Assembly (NCBI RefSeq): GCF_001421015.2
Contig: NZ_CP013023.1
Coordinates: 677,501-732,500 of the forward strand
Direction: 5' to 3'
DNA: 55,000 nucleotides
Source of the DNA: Paenibacillus bovis
GTDB lineage: Bacteria > Bacillota > Bacilli > Paenibacillales > Paenibacillaceae
In this document: one piece after another, positions 1 through 8,825 of the stretch
Numbering within the stretch: the first letter of the stretch is position 1
How the letters are laid out: every line of letters begins with the position of its first letter
Program-made: the position numbers and the translations under genes
The notes under the pieces: model-generated
Seen by the model: the letters and a program-made list of their open reading frames with translations, nothing else
What the model was told of the DNA's origin: nothing
Databases searched by the model: none

Positions 1-783
<783 letters not shown>

Positions 784-855
784 ATAAAGCTTTCTAAAGC
801 AGCGATGTTACGTTTCGGATTCAGTTTTCAGGTGATCAACCTGTAAGGTAAGACG

Positions 856-972
856 TTTGGTGATGATGGCGGAGGGGTTCCACACGTACCCATCCCGAAC
901 ACGACCGTTAAGCCCTCCAGCGCCGATGGTACTTGGACCGCAGGGTCCTGGGAGAGTAGGACGTTGCCAAGC
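856..972 (+). rRNA. rrf: 5S ribosomal RNA
   Basis: A complete 5S rRNA of about 117 nt lies 72 nt after the 23S gene. It starts at TTTGGTGATGATGGCGG and ends at GTTGCCAAGC, whose ends pair to form helix I. The conserved CCCATCCCGAACACG loop and GCGCCGATGGTA segment are present. It is the last gene of the rrn operon; no tRNA gene follows before the terminator. Confidence 0.97.
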
Positions 973-983
973 GACGAAAAAGA

Positions 984-1018
984 AAGACGTTATCCACTGG
1001 ATAGCGTCTTTTTTGTTT
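984..1018 (+). terminator. rrn operon terminator
   Basis: The inverted repeat AAGACGTTATCC / GGATAGCGTCTT (one G-U pair) has a 4-5 nt loop and is followed directly by TTTTTTG. It sits 12 nt after the 5S end, a classic rho-independent terminator for the rRNA operon. Confidence 0.93.
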
Positions 1019-1097
1019 GGGTTTTAAGCCTGCTTTGCTGCATTGTAGATGGACCTATGGAGAGATGAATATACGTAGGAAGCGTTTTTGCCTACTT

Positions 1098-1130
1098 AAA
1101 AGACTCTTTCCAAGTGGAAAGAGTCTTTGT
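1098..1130 (+). terminator. Second hairpin after rrn, possible backup terminator
   Basis: A perfect 13-bp stem, AAAGACTCTTTCC / GGAAAGAGTCTTT, with loop AAGT. The T tract on the + strand is short (TTTGTAT), so it may be a backup terminator or an RNA-processing hairpin. The stem sequence differs from that of the first terminator. Confidence 0.6.
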
Positions 1131-1546
1131 ATAGTTGTTTTCCTGGGTATGTTTTTCTGACGAGAACTTTATTACAGCAACATCTTCTTTTGCTAATCAT
1201 TAAATTTAATAGGCTGTTGCACTACTTATTTCATTCCTTATCGCTTCATTATTTATTTCAATACAAAACCTACCTTACGTACTCTTTAAATTAGAGATCT
1301 TGGAGTTGGGTTTTATATTTTGGGTCTGTGAGCAGTACTAGAAGTTCTTATATTTGATAAAACTAAAATTAAAAACGAATCCAAAAGCGATCTGGATTCG
1401 TTTTATCCGATATACCAGTGCATATAAATATGTTGGTAGATGTAATAGAGTTTGCTTTATGAAATATATTATAAAGTAAACTTTATTATATCTACATCTA
1501 CATCTACATTAGCTCAAATTTGTTTTTTACTTCTACCTTTTGATTA
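1131..1546. other. Gene-free AT-rich spacer with two hairpins
   Basis: No credible coding sequence was seen here. It holds a 12-bp hairpin at 1372-1404 (AAAACGAATCCA / TGGATTCGTTTT, T run on the + strand, A run on the left so it could act in both directions). It also holds a long imperfect AT-rich palindrome at about 1438-1495 and a TCTACA triplet repeat at 1491-1508. The palindrome lies just past the 3' end of the minus-strand gene and may end its transcript. Confidence 0.6.
1372..1404. terminator. Hairpin with flanking A and T runs, possible bidirectional terminator
   Basis: A perfect 12-bp stem AAAACGAATCCA / TGGATTCGTTTT with loop AAAGCGATC. The outer A and T runs would give a U tract in either direction. 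It lies between the rrn operon and the minus-strand gene ending at 1547, so it may insulate both. Confidence 0.6.
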
Positions 1547-2071
1547 TTAGCTGATGTAGTAGGATACATCTTCTTTGCTTAGTTTGAGCATCCCGTCTTT
1601 GCGCTGTCTTGTTAATCGCACTAAAATCATCAGACGTGGAATACATAGCCAGAGATGCCATACAACCAATGAAGCGGAGAAAGATACCGGCAGCCACATG
1701 AACAAGACGGCAGTAAAGCAAAGGCCGATCCACGTGGTATGTAGCAGTACACGCCGGAATATTGTATATCCCATGTATTGATCAGGCAGGTAGCCGATCC
1801 ATGGATACTGGAATTGGAATCGCCATCTTTTACGCAAATGATTTACGGTCATAATCAGGACAGATCGCGATATAACAAATTGAACCCATAATACCAGAGG
1901 GAATGATAACAGCCAAAAGCCGATGCTCTCCCAGGAAAAATAGAACAATTCTATAATCAATGCAATGATAGGCAGAGATAGGTAACTCCAGAACCATAGC
2001 TTGGAGATTGTCCATTTTTTGATAAGTTTATATTGGTAGAATGTTGCGTTTTGCTGAGGCTCTGCTGCCAT
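1547..2071 (-). CDS. Membrane protein of unknown function
   Basis: I do not recognise this family. From the start chosen here the product is 174 residues, with about four hydrophobic segments: two close together near residues 30-75 and a pair near 110-145, separated by a basic loop rich in Arg, Phe and Tyr. The C-terminal tail is charged (RLTRQRKDGMLKLSKED), suggesting a cytoplasmic end. An upstream in-frame ATG at 2116 has no ribosome site, whereas ATG 2071 follows AAAGGTGG by about 11 nt, so 2071 is preferred. It is a single gene on the minus strand between the rrn operon and the + strand housekeeping block, and is not part of the conserved synteny. Function cannot be assigned. Confidence 0.72.
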   Translation of the reverse strand: MAAEPQQNATFYQYKLIKKWTISKLWFWSYLSLPIIALIIELFYFSWESIGFWLLSFPLVLWVQFVISRSVLIMTVNHLRKRWRFQFQYPWIGYLPDQYMGYTIFRRVLLHTTWIGLCFTAVLFMWLPVSFSASLVVWHLWLCIPRLMILVRLTRQRKDGMLKLSKEDVSYYIS

Positions 2072-2285
2072 AGGGGCGCAATCCACCTTTCTGCATGTGT
2101 TTGGATAGTATTCCATATGTATATCGGTTATCTGCCATTATTTCTATACGGCACTTTAGGCTCAATTCTTATACAAATATCCTGGATATCGGGAAGAAAC
2201 GAGGAATCCATTGATACGTGATTAAGCCACTGGCATCGTATTCAGCATTACAGGACAATGCCTATTGTTATGATTATAATAAGAA

Positions 2286-2299
2286 TACGCTATAGCGTA
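2286..2299. promoter_or_regulatory. 14-bp perfect palindrome before the decarboxylase-like gene
   Basis: TACGCTATAGCGTA is a perfect palindrome 25 nt upstream of the start at 2324. It overlaps a possible -10 (TACAAT, 2298-2303), whose weak -35 would be TTATAA at 2274-2279. It could be an operator, but this is only positional inference. Confidence 0.35.
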
Positions 2300-2323
2300 C
2301 AATAAATTTATGGGAATGACATT

Positions 2324-4075
2324 ATGAATCATAAAAAAAACCAGTTATCTAAAATAGAAAGCAAGAATGGTACCACTAATCACAAACAAAGTAGTACTGC
2401 TCCATTGTATGAAAAACTGCTGCAATATGCTTCCTCCGGCCAGCGCAGTTTTCATGTGCCGGGACACAAAAATGGAGCTATTTATCAATCTTCTGCTATC
2501 TCGGAGACATTTGGACAGGATGTATGGGAGGCTATACTCCGGATTGATGTGACAGAAATTGAAGGAACTGATGACTTGCATCATCCCGAGGAAGTGATTC
2601 TGGAAGGACAACAGCTGGCGGCAGCATGCTTTGGAGCAGAAGAGTCGCACTGGTTAGTCGGTGGAAGCACATCAGGCAATCTGGCTTTACTATTAACTGT
2701 ATGTACTCATCCCGGAGATATTGTTATTGTACAGCGAAATGTGCACAAGTCTATTATTCATGGACTCATGATGGCAGGTGCAAAAGCTGTTTTTCTGACG
2801 CCGGTTCTGGAGCCTCAAAGTACATTGGCTGTTATTCCTGATCTGCAAAGCGTTCAACAAGCGCTTCGTCAATACCCTGATGCCAAAGCGGTTATGCTGA
2901 CATCTCCCAATTATTACGGTGTAGGTGCAGATCTGACAGCAATTGCAGCAGAATGCCATGCTCATCATATCCCTCTATTCATAGATGAAGCGCATGGCGC
3001 CCATTACGGCCATCATTCCCGCTTTCCGTCCAGCGCACTAAAGGCAGGAGCGGATGGTGTAGTGCAGTCTACACACAAAATGCTGGCCGCTATGACGATG
3101 GGAGCTATGCTGCATATACAGGGACCGCGAATAAATCGTACGCTTTCAAAGCAGCGCTTGTCTATGCTACAGAGTTCCAGTCCTTCTTATCCGATTATGG
3201 CTTCGCTTGATCTGAGTCGGTATCTGATTGATCAGTATGGAACAGAGCTGTTTGAAAAGGGACTTGAGGCAAGGGATAGCTTTGTGCAGGGAATAGCGGA
3301 AAGTGATCGTTTTGAAGTATTGAAGATAAGCTGTTCTGATGCCCAACACAGGGAGAATAAACAAACAGCAATAACCCTTAATACAGATACAGATACAGAT
3401 ACAGATATAGATATAGATATAGATACGGCTAGAGGCAGATTGGCAGAGAGCAGTGGGGAAAAAATAGCTCACTGGACACAGGATCCTTTTAAAGTCGTTA
3501 TCTATGATCGTATGAATGTTTTGTCGGGAACCGAGCTGCAAAAGCTGCTGGAACAGCATGGGTGTTTTCCTGAAATGAGTGATGATCGGTATGTGGTACT
3601 CGTATTCAGTCTGGGTTCACGCATGGAAGATACTATACAGGCTTTGCAGGCGCTGCAGCAAATTGAAGAGCAGCTTGTGATAACAGATTCTCGAACGCAA
3701 ATACAAGAGGACAATCGGCACGAAGCTATCGCAGAAACAGTATTTTCCTATTCGGATACATTGGATGAACCTGTGGATACAAAGCGGTACGAATCGGATC
3801 TTCATAATAACCGCATCCCTCTGATATCCGAACCTGTAGAGTTTACCATGATACCCGTGTCTGAAGAGCAGATTGAGGCTATTTCTTTAGAACAGGCGAA
3901 TGGAAGACGAAGTGCGGAAATGATTATTCCTTATCCTCCTGGTATCCCTATATTGTATCCGGGTGAATATATTGGCGAACAAGTACATGCTCAGTTAATG
4001 CTCGTGCGTAACCATCATATGAAGGTGCAGGGAGCTATGGATACTTCTTTGAATACGATTCGTGTCTACATCTAA
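2324..4075 (+). CDS. Orn/Lys/Arg decarboxylase-family PLP enzyme (YaaO/SpeA-like)
   Basis: This is a fold-type I PLP enzyme of the Orn/Lys/Arg decarboxylase group, in the position of B. subtilis yaaO. The N-terminal PxHKxG motif (VPGHKNG) is near residue 45, the cofactor Asp is in DEAHGAHYG (Asp221), and the PLP Schiff-base lysine is in STHK (Lys252). A C-terminal decarboxylase domain with PPGIPILYPGE follows near residue 548. At 583 residues it is longer than a typical member of about 480. The extra length lies between the two domains: a (Thr-Asp)n/(Ile-Asp)n run at about 351-367 encoded by tandem hexamers, and an acidic low-complexity linker around 450-500. Substrate is uncertain (Arg, Lys or Orn). 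The ribosome site before ATG 2324 is weak. Confidence 0.88.
   Translation: MNHKKNQLSKIESKNGTTNHKQSSTAPLYEKLLQYASSGQRSFHVPGHKNGAIYQSSAISETFGQDVWEAILRIDVTEIEGTDDLHHPEEVILEGQQLAAACFGAEESHWLVGGSTSGNLALLLTVCTHPGDIVIVQRNVHKSIIHGLMMAGAKAVFLTPVLEPQSTLAVIPDLQSVQQALRQYPDAKAVMLTSPNYYGVGADLTAIAAECHAHHIPLFIDEAHGAHYGHHSRFPSSALKAGADGVVQSTHKMLAAMTMGAMLHIQGPRINRTLSKQRLSMLQSSSPSYPIMASLDLSRYLIDQYGTELFEKGLEARDSFVQGIAESDRFEVLKISCSDAQHRENKQTAITLNTDTDTDTDIDIDIDTARGRLAESSGEKIAHWTQDPFKVVIYDRMNVLSGTELQKLLEQHGCFPEMSDDRYVVLVFSLGSRMEDTIQALQALQQIEEQLVITDSRTQIQEDNRHEAIAETVFSYSDTLDEPVDTKRYESDLHNNRIPLISEPVEFTMIPVSEEQIEAISLEQANGRRSAEMIIPYPPGIPILYPGEYIGEQVHAQLMLVRNHHMKVQGAMDTSLNTIRVYI
3382..3425 (+). repeat. In-frame hexanucleotide tandem repeat
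   Basis: About four copies of ACAGAT run into three copies of ATAGAT inside the decarboxylase-like gene. They encode alternating Thr-Asp then Ile-Asp. The unit is a multiple of three, so copy-number change would alter protein length without shifting the frame. Confidence 0.9.
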
Positions 4076-4218
4076 TCCGGATAACAAAATGACCGAAAAG
4101 TTCATATGATATAATAAAGGTATATAAACGTATAGCAGTCTATACGCTGCTGCAATATTATCAAAAGATGAGGCCAGTATTGCAATCTGGACCGGTGAAC
4201 ATGGAAAGCAGGAATACA

Positions 4219-4890
4219 ATGAAACAAAATGGATTGTTTATTGCAATTGAAGGTATGGATGGCAGTGGCAAAACAAGTCAGCTGGAACGGATCAAGCAAT
4301 ATCTGACTGAGAAAAAGGTTTCTTTTTTATCAACAAGGGAACCGGGTGGTATTCCGGTATCGGAGCAGATACGTAATGTGATTCTGAACGTAGACAATCA
4401 TATGAGCGGTCTGACAGAGTGCCTGCTCTACGCCAGCGCACGCAGGGAGCATCTGATCCAGAAGGTTATCCCGGCTGTACAGTCAGGCCAGCTGGTCATC
4501 TGTGACCGATATGTGATGTCTTCACTTGCGTATCAGGGGTATGGACGTGAACTCGGCCAGGCTGTTCTGGATATTAACCGTCTGGCGATTCAGGTCGATC
4601 AGCGTGAATACTGGGCAGATGTGAATATTTATATTAATGTTCGTCCGGAAGTAGGGCTGGAGCGGATCATGGCCAAAACAAGCGATCGGGAGATCAACCG
4701 GCTGGATCTGGAAGCGATTGATTTCCATCATCGTGTATACGAGGGTTATACGAAGCTGTCAACGCAGTATGCAGAACAGTTCATTATTATTAATGGTGAA
4801 CAGAGTGAAGAAGAAGTATTTGAGGAGATTCGGCACGTATTGGAGAAGCTGCTGGCTGTCCAGCCTGAACAAGCAAGTGAGTTAGAATAG
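4219..4890 (+). CDS. tmk: Thymidylate kinase
   Basis: This enzyme phosphorylates dTMP to dTDP with ATP, an essential step in dTTP synthesis. The P-loop GMDGSGKT is at residues 12-19 from the start chosen here, the DRY motif (CDRYVMSS) is near residue 97, and the LID region with Arg residues follows near 150. The length of 223 residues fits the family (about 210). In-frame ATGs at 4168 and 4201 lack good ribosome sites; ATG 4219 follows AGGA by five bases and gives the normal N-terminus. It precedes darA, as in B. subtilis. Confidence 0.96.
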   Translation: MKQNGLFIAIEGMDGSGKTSQLERIKQYLTEKKVSFLSTREPGGIPVSEQIRNVILNVDNHMSGLTECLLYASARREHLIQKVIPAVQSGQLVICDRYVMSSLAYQGYGRELGQAVLDINRLAIQVDQREYWADVNIYINVRPEVGLERIMAKTSDREINRLDLEAIDFHHRVYEGYTKLSTQYAEQFIIINGEQSEEEVFEEIRHVLEKLLAVQPEQASELE

Positions 4891-5003
4891 AAGAAAGTGG
4901 TTACAATATTGGAACCAGGATTGAAAAAAAGGATTTTGCATAGGTTGTGTCAAATGAGTAATAGAGGAAAAGATGCTAGATTCTGATCGAGGAGGCCATG
5001 ATA

Positions 5004-5333
5004 ATGAAACTGATTATAGCGATTGTACAAGATAAAGACAGTAACCGTTTGTCCGGAGAGCTGGTAAAGGCAAACTTCCGTGCAACCAAGCTGGCAAGTA
5101 CCGGGGGATTTCTGCGAGCAGGAAATACAACGTTTCTGATCGGGGTAGATGATAGTCAGATTGAGGCGGTTATGGATGTTATTCGCAACAGCTGTAAGAT
5201 TCGTGAACAACTGGTTACTCCTGTTACGCCGATGAGCGGTACGACCGATTCGTATCTGCCACTTCCGGTAGAAGTTCAAGTCGGCGGAGCGACGGTATTT
5301 GTACTGCCGGTTGAGCGTTTCGAACACTTCTAA
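5004..5333 (+). CDS. darA: Cyclic-di-AMP receptor DarA (PII-like)
   Basis: A small PII-like trimeric signalling protein that binds cyclic-di-AMP (B. subtilis DarA, formerly YaaQ). The product is exactly 109 residues and keeps the family pattern: an N-terminal MKLIIAIVQDKD strand, the STGGFLRAGNTTFLIG nucleotide-loop region near 32-48, and the C-terminal GGATVFVLPVERF strand. ATG 4998 is only 2 nt from GGAGG, whereas ATG 5004 has 8 nt spacing, so 5004 is chosen. Its downstream effector is not established. A ydaO-type c-di-AMP riboswitch elsewhere in this window shows that the second messenger is in use. Confidence 0.96.
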   Translation: MKLIIAIVQDKDSNRLSGELVKANFRATKLASTGGFLRAGNTTFLIGVDDSQIEAVMDVIRNSCKIREQLVTPVTPMSGTTDSYLPLPVEVQVGGATVFVLPVERFEHF

Positions 5334-5704
5334 TCCATTTTTATTTCATATTATTCAGTAAAAGTGTAAATTTACGTAATTCCTGTGCAACATAGCATGC
5401 AATAAATAGTATAATAAATAGAAGGTAAGGATCGGGGACAGTTACTGGCACCGGTCCATCTTCTTTATATGGGCGTAAATGTACAATCGGGGTAGTGCTG
5501 TACAAATTGCGTTATATGAAATATAAATTTCTTTTTTTTCCGTTTTGCTATTCTTTAATGGCTGTATTTGAACGATACTGATATATATATCAGTATTTGG
5601 CAGACCATTCACACCGGCAATGATTTAGCTGCAGGCTAATTACGATAAAGATGGTTAAGAGCCAGTGTATTCCTATTACAGGTGCAATGGAAAGGAAGAG
5701 ATTT
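5334..5704 (+). other. Long leader region upstream of yaaR
   Basis: No gene was seen in this 370-nt gap. A possible -10 box TATAAT sits at 5410-5415 without a clear -35, which would leave a leader of about 290 nt before yaaR. A perfect 22-bp palindrome lies at 5575-5596. No known riboswitch consensus was recognised. Confidence 0.45.
5575..5596. promoter_or_regulatory. 22-bp perfect palindrome upstream of yaaR
   Basis: The half-site ATACTGATATA is followed directly by its exact reverse complement, 109 nt before the yaaR start. It could be a dimeric-regulator operator or an RNA hairpin; it has no G+C-rich core and no T tract, so it is not a terminator. Confidence 0.5.
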
Positions 5705-6148
5705 ATGAAAATTAATCCCGGTTACCCGATGATGAAGAGTAACCCTATTATATCGGATACTCCCAACAAAGTTGTTCAGCAAAAGAATTTCTCGGATGTA
5801 CTGCAGAGTCATGGTACGCAGGCTACACATGATGAGGTACAGCGCCAATTCAGAGAGATTCAGATGCAGGGTGAGCGTCTGGCCAAATCTATGACACTGC
5901 GCGAACTGAAATCCTACCAGATGCTGGTCAAGCGCTTTCTGGAAGATACGGTTCGTCGCGGTATCAAGTTAAAAGAAACACACAGCTTCGATCGTCGCGG
6001 ACGCAGCAAAAAATACAAGCTGCTGGATGAAGTGGATGCTGCACTGATCAGTATGGCAGAAGATCTGCTGAACAGTGAGCAGGGACGAATCGAGTTGCTG
6101 CAGCGAATGGGCGAAATTCGCGGCATGCTGGTTAATTTCCTGTACTGA
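5705..6148 (+). CDS. yaaR: YaaR family protein (DUF327)
   Basis: A conserved Firmicutes protein of unknown function, in its normal place between darA and holB. It has 147 residues, equal to the usual family length, and appears mostly helical and charged. The conserved core LKSYQMLVKRFLEDTVRRG lies near residue 75, followed by a YKLLDEVDAALISMAEDLL helix. Start ATG 5705 follows AAGGAAGAG; a longer frame from 5651 has no ribosome site and adds residues foreign to the family. Confidence 0.92.
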   Translation: MKINPGYPMMKSNPIISDTPNKVVQQKNFSDVLQSHGTQATHDEVQRQFREIQMQGERLAKSMTLRELKSYQMLVKRFLEDTVRRGIKLKETHSFDRRGRSKKYKLLDEVDAALISMAEDLLNSEQGRIELLQRMGEIRGMLVNFLY

Positions 6149-6319
6149 TCCATTTCCATATTCGCTGACGAGAATACAGTTAGTACATGGCAGAAGCGGA
6201 CGTTACAAAGAAGTTCGAACAGGATCAGATATATCATTAAGCTATGATCCGATAATGGCGATGGTTGATAATCAGGATTCTGATTGTGGACGCATAGATG
6301 TAATATCAAGGCAGGACAG

Positions 6320-6378
6320 GAAGCCTGCAGCCATACAACATTCGACTTGTACAGGTGATGTTGATGACTGCAGGCTTC
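6320..6378 (+). promoter_or_regulatory. Inverted repeat in the holB leader
   Basis: Arms GAAGCCTGCAG (6320-6330) and CTGCAGGCTTC (6368-6378) could form an 11-bp stem with a 37-nt loop, ending 20 nt before the holB start and close to its ribosome site. There is no T run, so a role in translation or RNA stability is more likely than termination. Confidence 0.4.
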
Positions 6379-6398
6379 GGGTACGGTAAGGAGGAAGT

Positions 6399-7373
6399 AT
6401 GTCTTTTCAGGAGATTATAGGACAGGAAATGGCAAAGCGCGTATTACAGAACGGACTGCGAAGCCAGAAAATCTCACATGCCTATTTGTTTAATGGACCC
6501 GCAGGCAGCGGCCAGTTGAAAATGGCCCGCAGCTTTGCCCAGGCACTGGTATGCATACACCAGGGGGAAGAAGGATGCGGAGAGTGTATCGAATGCCGCA
6601 AAATGGAGCATGGCAATCATCCGGATTTTCATCTGGTGGTACCGGATGGCAATTCGATCAAAATCGAACAAATTCGCGAGTTGCAGCGGATTTTTTCCTA
6701 TCGTTCCGAAGCGGGCAACCGCAAAATATATATTATCAAAGATGCCGATAAAATGACGGTTCAGGCTTCCAACAGTCTACTCAAATTCCTGGAGGAACCG
6801 CCTGCACCAGCTGTAGCGATTCTGCTGACCGAAAATGTACAGTCTATTCTGCCGACTATTCGCTCACGTACACAGCCGGTTATGTTTACCGCTCTGGACC
6901 CGCAGCAAATGACGCAAATTTTGGCTGATGAGAACTTTCCGATGCCACTTATACGTTGTGCGGTACAGATCGCTTCCGATCCGGATGAATGTCGTGAACT
7001 TCTAAGTGAGAATTGGTTTGCAGAAATTAGAAACGTAGTGTTACAATTAGGGAAGGAATCCGCAGGTAGAGGGAGTATAAGCCTTATTACCGCGCAGCAA
7101 AAGCTGTTCAAAGGCGGACTGGGAGATCATCTGGAGCGAATATTTGATCTTTTCCATCTATGGTTCAAAGATATGATCCATATCCAGATCGGCAGAAATG
7201 AAAGTATCGTTTTTATAGATCAGTTAGAGTCTCTCTCCAAGGTGGCTCACACCCGCAGCATGCAGCATTGGGTATCCTGTATGGCGCTTGCTGCCGAAAG
7301 TAAGAAAATGCTTCGCTCTCATGTGAATGGGCAGCTGTGTATGGAGCAGTTTCTGATAGGGGTAAGTGGCTAA
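6399..7373 (+). CDS. holB: DNA polymerase III subunit delta'
   Basis: This is the clamp-loader delta' subunit, part of the complex that places the sliding clamp on DNA. The 324-residue AAA+ protein carries the region SHAYLFNGPAGSGQ (about residues 25-38), where the catalytic Walker A lysine is replaced. That is normal for delta', which does not hydrolyse ATP. A four-cysteine zinc module (C...CGECIEC) lies near 51-66, followed by DADKMTVQASNSLLKFLEEPP and the SRTQP sensor region. ATG 6399 follows AAGGAGGAAGT. It leads the holB-ricT-yabA group. Confidence 0.95.
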   Translation: MSFQEIIGQEMAKRVLQNGLRSQKISHAYLFNGPAGSGQLKMARSFAQALVCIHQGEEGCGECIECRKMEHGNHPDFHLVVPDGNSIKIEQIRELQRIFSYRSEAGNRKIYIIKDADKMTVQASNSLLKFLEEPPAPAVAILLTENVQSILPTIRSRTQPVMFTALDPQQMTQILADENFPMPLIRCAVQIASDPDECRELLSENWFAEIRNVVLQLGKESAGRGSISLITAQQKLFKGGLGDHLERIFDLFHLWFKDMIHIQIGRNESIVFIDQLESLSKVAHTRSMQHWVSCMALAAESKKMLRSHVNGQLCMEQFLIGVSG

Positions 7374-7549
7374 GGTATAGAGGAAACTTCTGTAACTGGA
7401 CGGGCAGTGTACACATCATGCGCAACACATTACTGGAAGAGCAGCGACTTTTTCAAAACACGCCATGTCCGTGAGAACTAGAAGGGATCTTCTTATCGTT
7501 TTTGCAGCAAGAAGTAGGAACGGTATTGGCAAATGAGGAGGCTTATCTT

Positions 7550-8350
7550 TTGTATAACGTAGTAGGCGTCCGCTTCAAAAAGGCGGGTAAAATATATTAC
7601 TTTGATCCGCTTGAATTTGCAGTGGATAGCGAGCAGCATGTTATTGTCGAGACAGCAAGAGGGATCGAATATGGCAAGGTTGTGATTGGGCGCAAGCAGG
7701 TCAATGAAGATGATGTGGTTCTTCCTTTGAAGAAAGTCATTCGGATTGCCGGCAATGAAGATGCGCAGATCGTTGAAGAAAACAGGGTTGCGGCGAAGAA
7801 TGCATTTGCGACCTGTCTGAAGAAAATCAAAGAACACCAGCTCAAAATGAAGCTGGTCGACGTTGAATATACATTCGACCGCAACAAGATCATTTTTTAT
7901 TTTACTGCGGAAGGCAGAGTGGATTTTCGGGAATTGGTCAAGGATCTGGCCAGCATTTTCCGTACACGGATCGAACTTCGGCAAATCGGGGTTCGGGATG
8001 AAGCGAAAATGCTGGGAGGGATTGGTCCCTGCGGACGAATCCTGTGTTGTTCTTCCTGGCTGGGTGATTTTGAACCCGTGTCGATCAAAATGGCCAAAGA
8101 TCAGAGCTTGTCTCTGAACCCGACCAAAATCTCGGGATTGTGCGGTCGTCTGATGTGTTGTCTGAAGTTTGAACATGACAATTATGAAAGTATCAAAGAA
8201 GAACTTCCTGCTGTGGGAAAATTTGTCGTCACCTCTTTGGGGGATGGCAAAGTTGTGGGCATCAATGCGAATTCCAGAACTGTGCATGTCCAGATCTTCG
8301 ATATCAGCAAGGTCAAGGAACTGCCGTTTGATGAGGTGGTTGTGAAGTAA
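7550..8350 (+). CDS. ricT: Regulatory iron-sulfur-containing complex subunit RicT (PSP1 domain)
   Basis: RicT (YaaT) is a PSP1 C-terminal-domain protein. In B. subtilis it forms the Ric complex with RicA and RicF, which carries [4Fe-4S] clusters and supports RNase Y-dependent mRNA maturation. The characteristic cysteines are present in GPCGRILCC and LCGRLMCC. The start is set at TTG 7550, eight bases after a perfect GAGGAGG, giving the canonical N-terminus YNVVGVRFKKAGKIYYF and 266 residues. An in-frame TTG at 7502 has poor spacing to its nearest ribosome-site-like sequence. RicT acts in developmental phosphorelay control in B. subtilis but also in vegetative RNA decay, which may explain its retention here. 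Confidence 0.95.
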   Translation: MYNVVGVRFKKAGKIYYFDPLEFAVDSEQHVIVETARGIEYGKVVIGRKQVNEDDVVLPLKKVIRIAGNEDAQIVEENRVAAKNAFATCLKKIKEHQLKMKLVDVEYTFDRNKIIFYFTAEGRVDFRELVKDLASIFRTRIELRQIGVRDEAKMLGGIGPCGRILCCSSWLGDFEPVSIKMAKDQSLSLNPTKISGLCGRLMCCLKFEHDNYESIKEELPAVGKFVVTSLGDGKVVGINANSRTVHVQIFDISKVKELPFDEVVVK

Positions 8351-8381
8351 ACCGGTCAAAGGCTGCTTTTGAGGTGGAAAC

Positions 8382-8759
8382 TTGGAAAAGAAAAATCTTT
8401 TTGAGCATATTCATGAACTGGAGACACAAATGAACCATATGCACGGAGATATGGGAAGATTAAAGCTCGCCGTCAAAGAGTTACTGGAGGAAAACCAGCG
8501 TCTCACTATTGAGAATGAACAGCTGCGCCGTGTACTCAAAAAAGAAGTACCGCTTGAAGTGAAAGTGGCAGAACCTCAAATCGCCGAGATTTTCAAAGAC
8601 ACGCACAGTCATCCCTATCCGGAAGTAGTCGGAGAAGGATATGATAATCTGGCTCGTCTGTATCATGAAGGATTCCATATCTGTAATGTCTATTATGGAC
8701 ATCTGCGTACAGAAGGCGACTGTCTGTTCTGTCTATCGTTTTTGAATAAATCTGAATAA
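8382..8759 (+). CDS. yabA: Replication initiation control protein YabA
   Basis: YabA restrains replication initiation by binding DnaA and the DnaN clamp. The N-terminal 60 or so residues form a leucine-rich coiled coil used for oligomerisation. The C-terminal zinc-binding domain shows HICNVYYG followed by CLFCLSFLN, which supplies the His and Cys ligands. At 125 residues it is near the usual 119. The TTG start at 8382 follows GAGGTGG by 6 nt. It sits 31 nt after ricT. Confidence 0.95.
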   Translation: MEKKNLFEHIHELETQMNHMHGDMGRLKLAVKELLEENQRLTIENEQLRRVLKKEVPLEVKVAEPQIAEIFKDTHSHPYPEVVGEGYDNLARLYHEGFHICNVYYGHLRTEGDCLFCLSFLNKSE

Positions 8760-8771
8760 ACTACCCTATAA

Positions 8772-8796
8772 GCCGCGGAGTGCATCCGCGGTTTTT
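8772..8796 (+). terminator. Terminator after yabA
   Basis: A CCGCGGA / TCCGCGG stem with a 4-5 nt loop followed by TTTTTA, between yabA and the methyltransferase gene. Confidence 0.82.
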
Positions 8797-8825
8797 ATGT
8801 AGCCGGAATAAGGAAAGGAATAACC

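Noticed and set aside
973..1546. tRNA genes after the rRNA operon
   Set aside because: No cloverleaf with GGTTCGAATCC-like T-arm was found; the segment holds hairpins and AT-rich spacer.
3382..3425. Short repeats as a CRISPR-like array
   Set aside because: The unit is a 6-nt tandem repeat without spacers, inside a coding frame.
6399..7373. holB as a damaged gene because the Walker A lysine is missing
   Set aside because: Delta' subunits naturally lack ATPase residues; the rest of the protein is intact.
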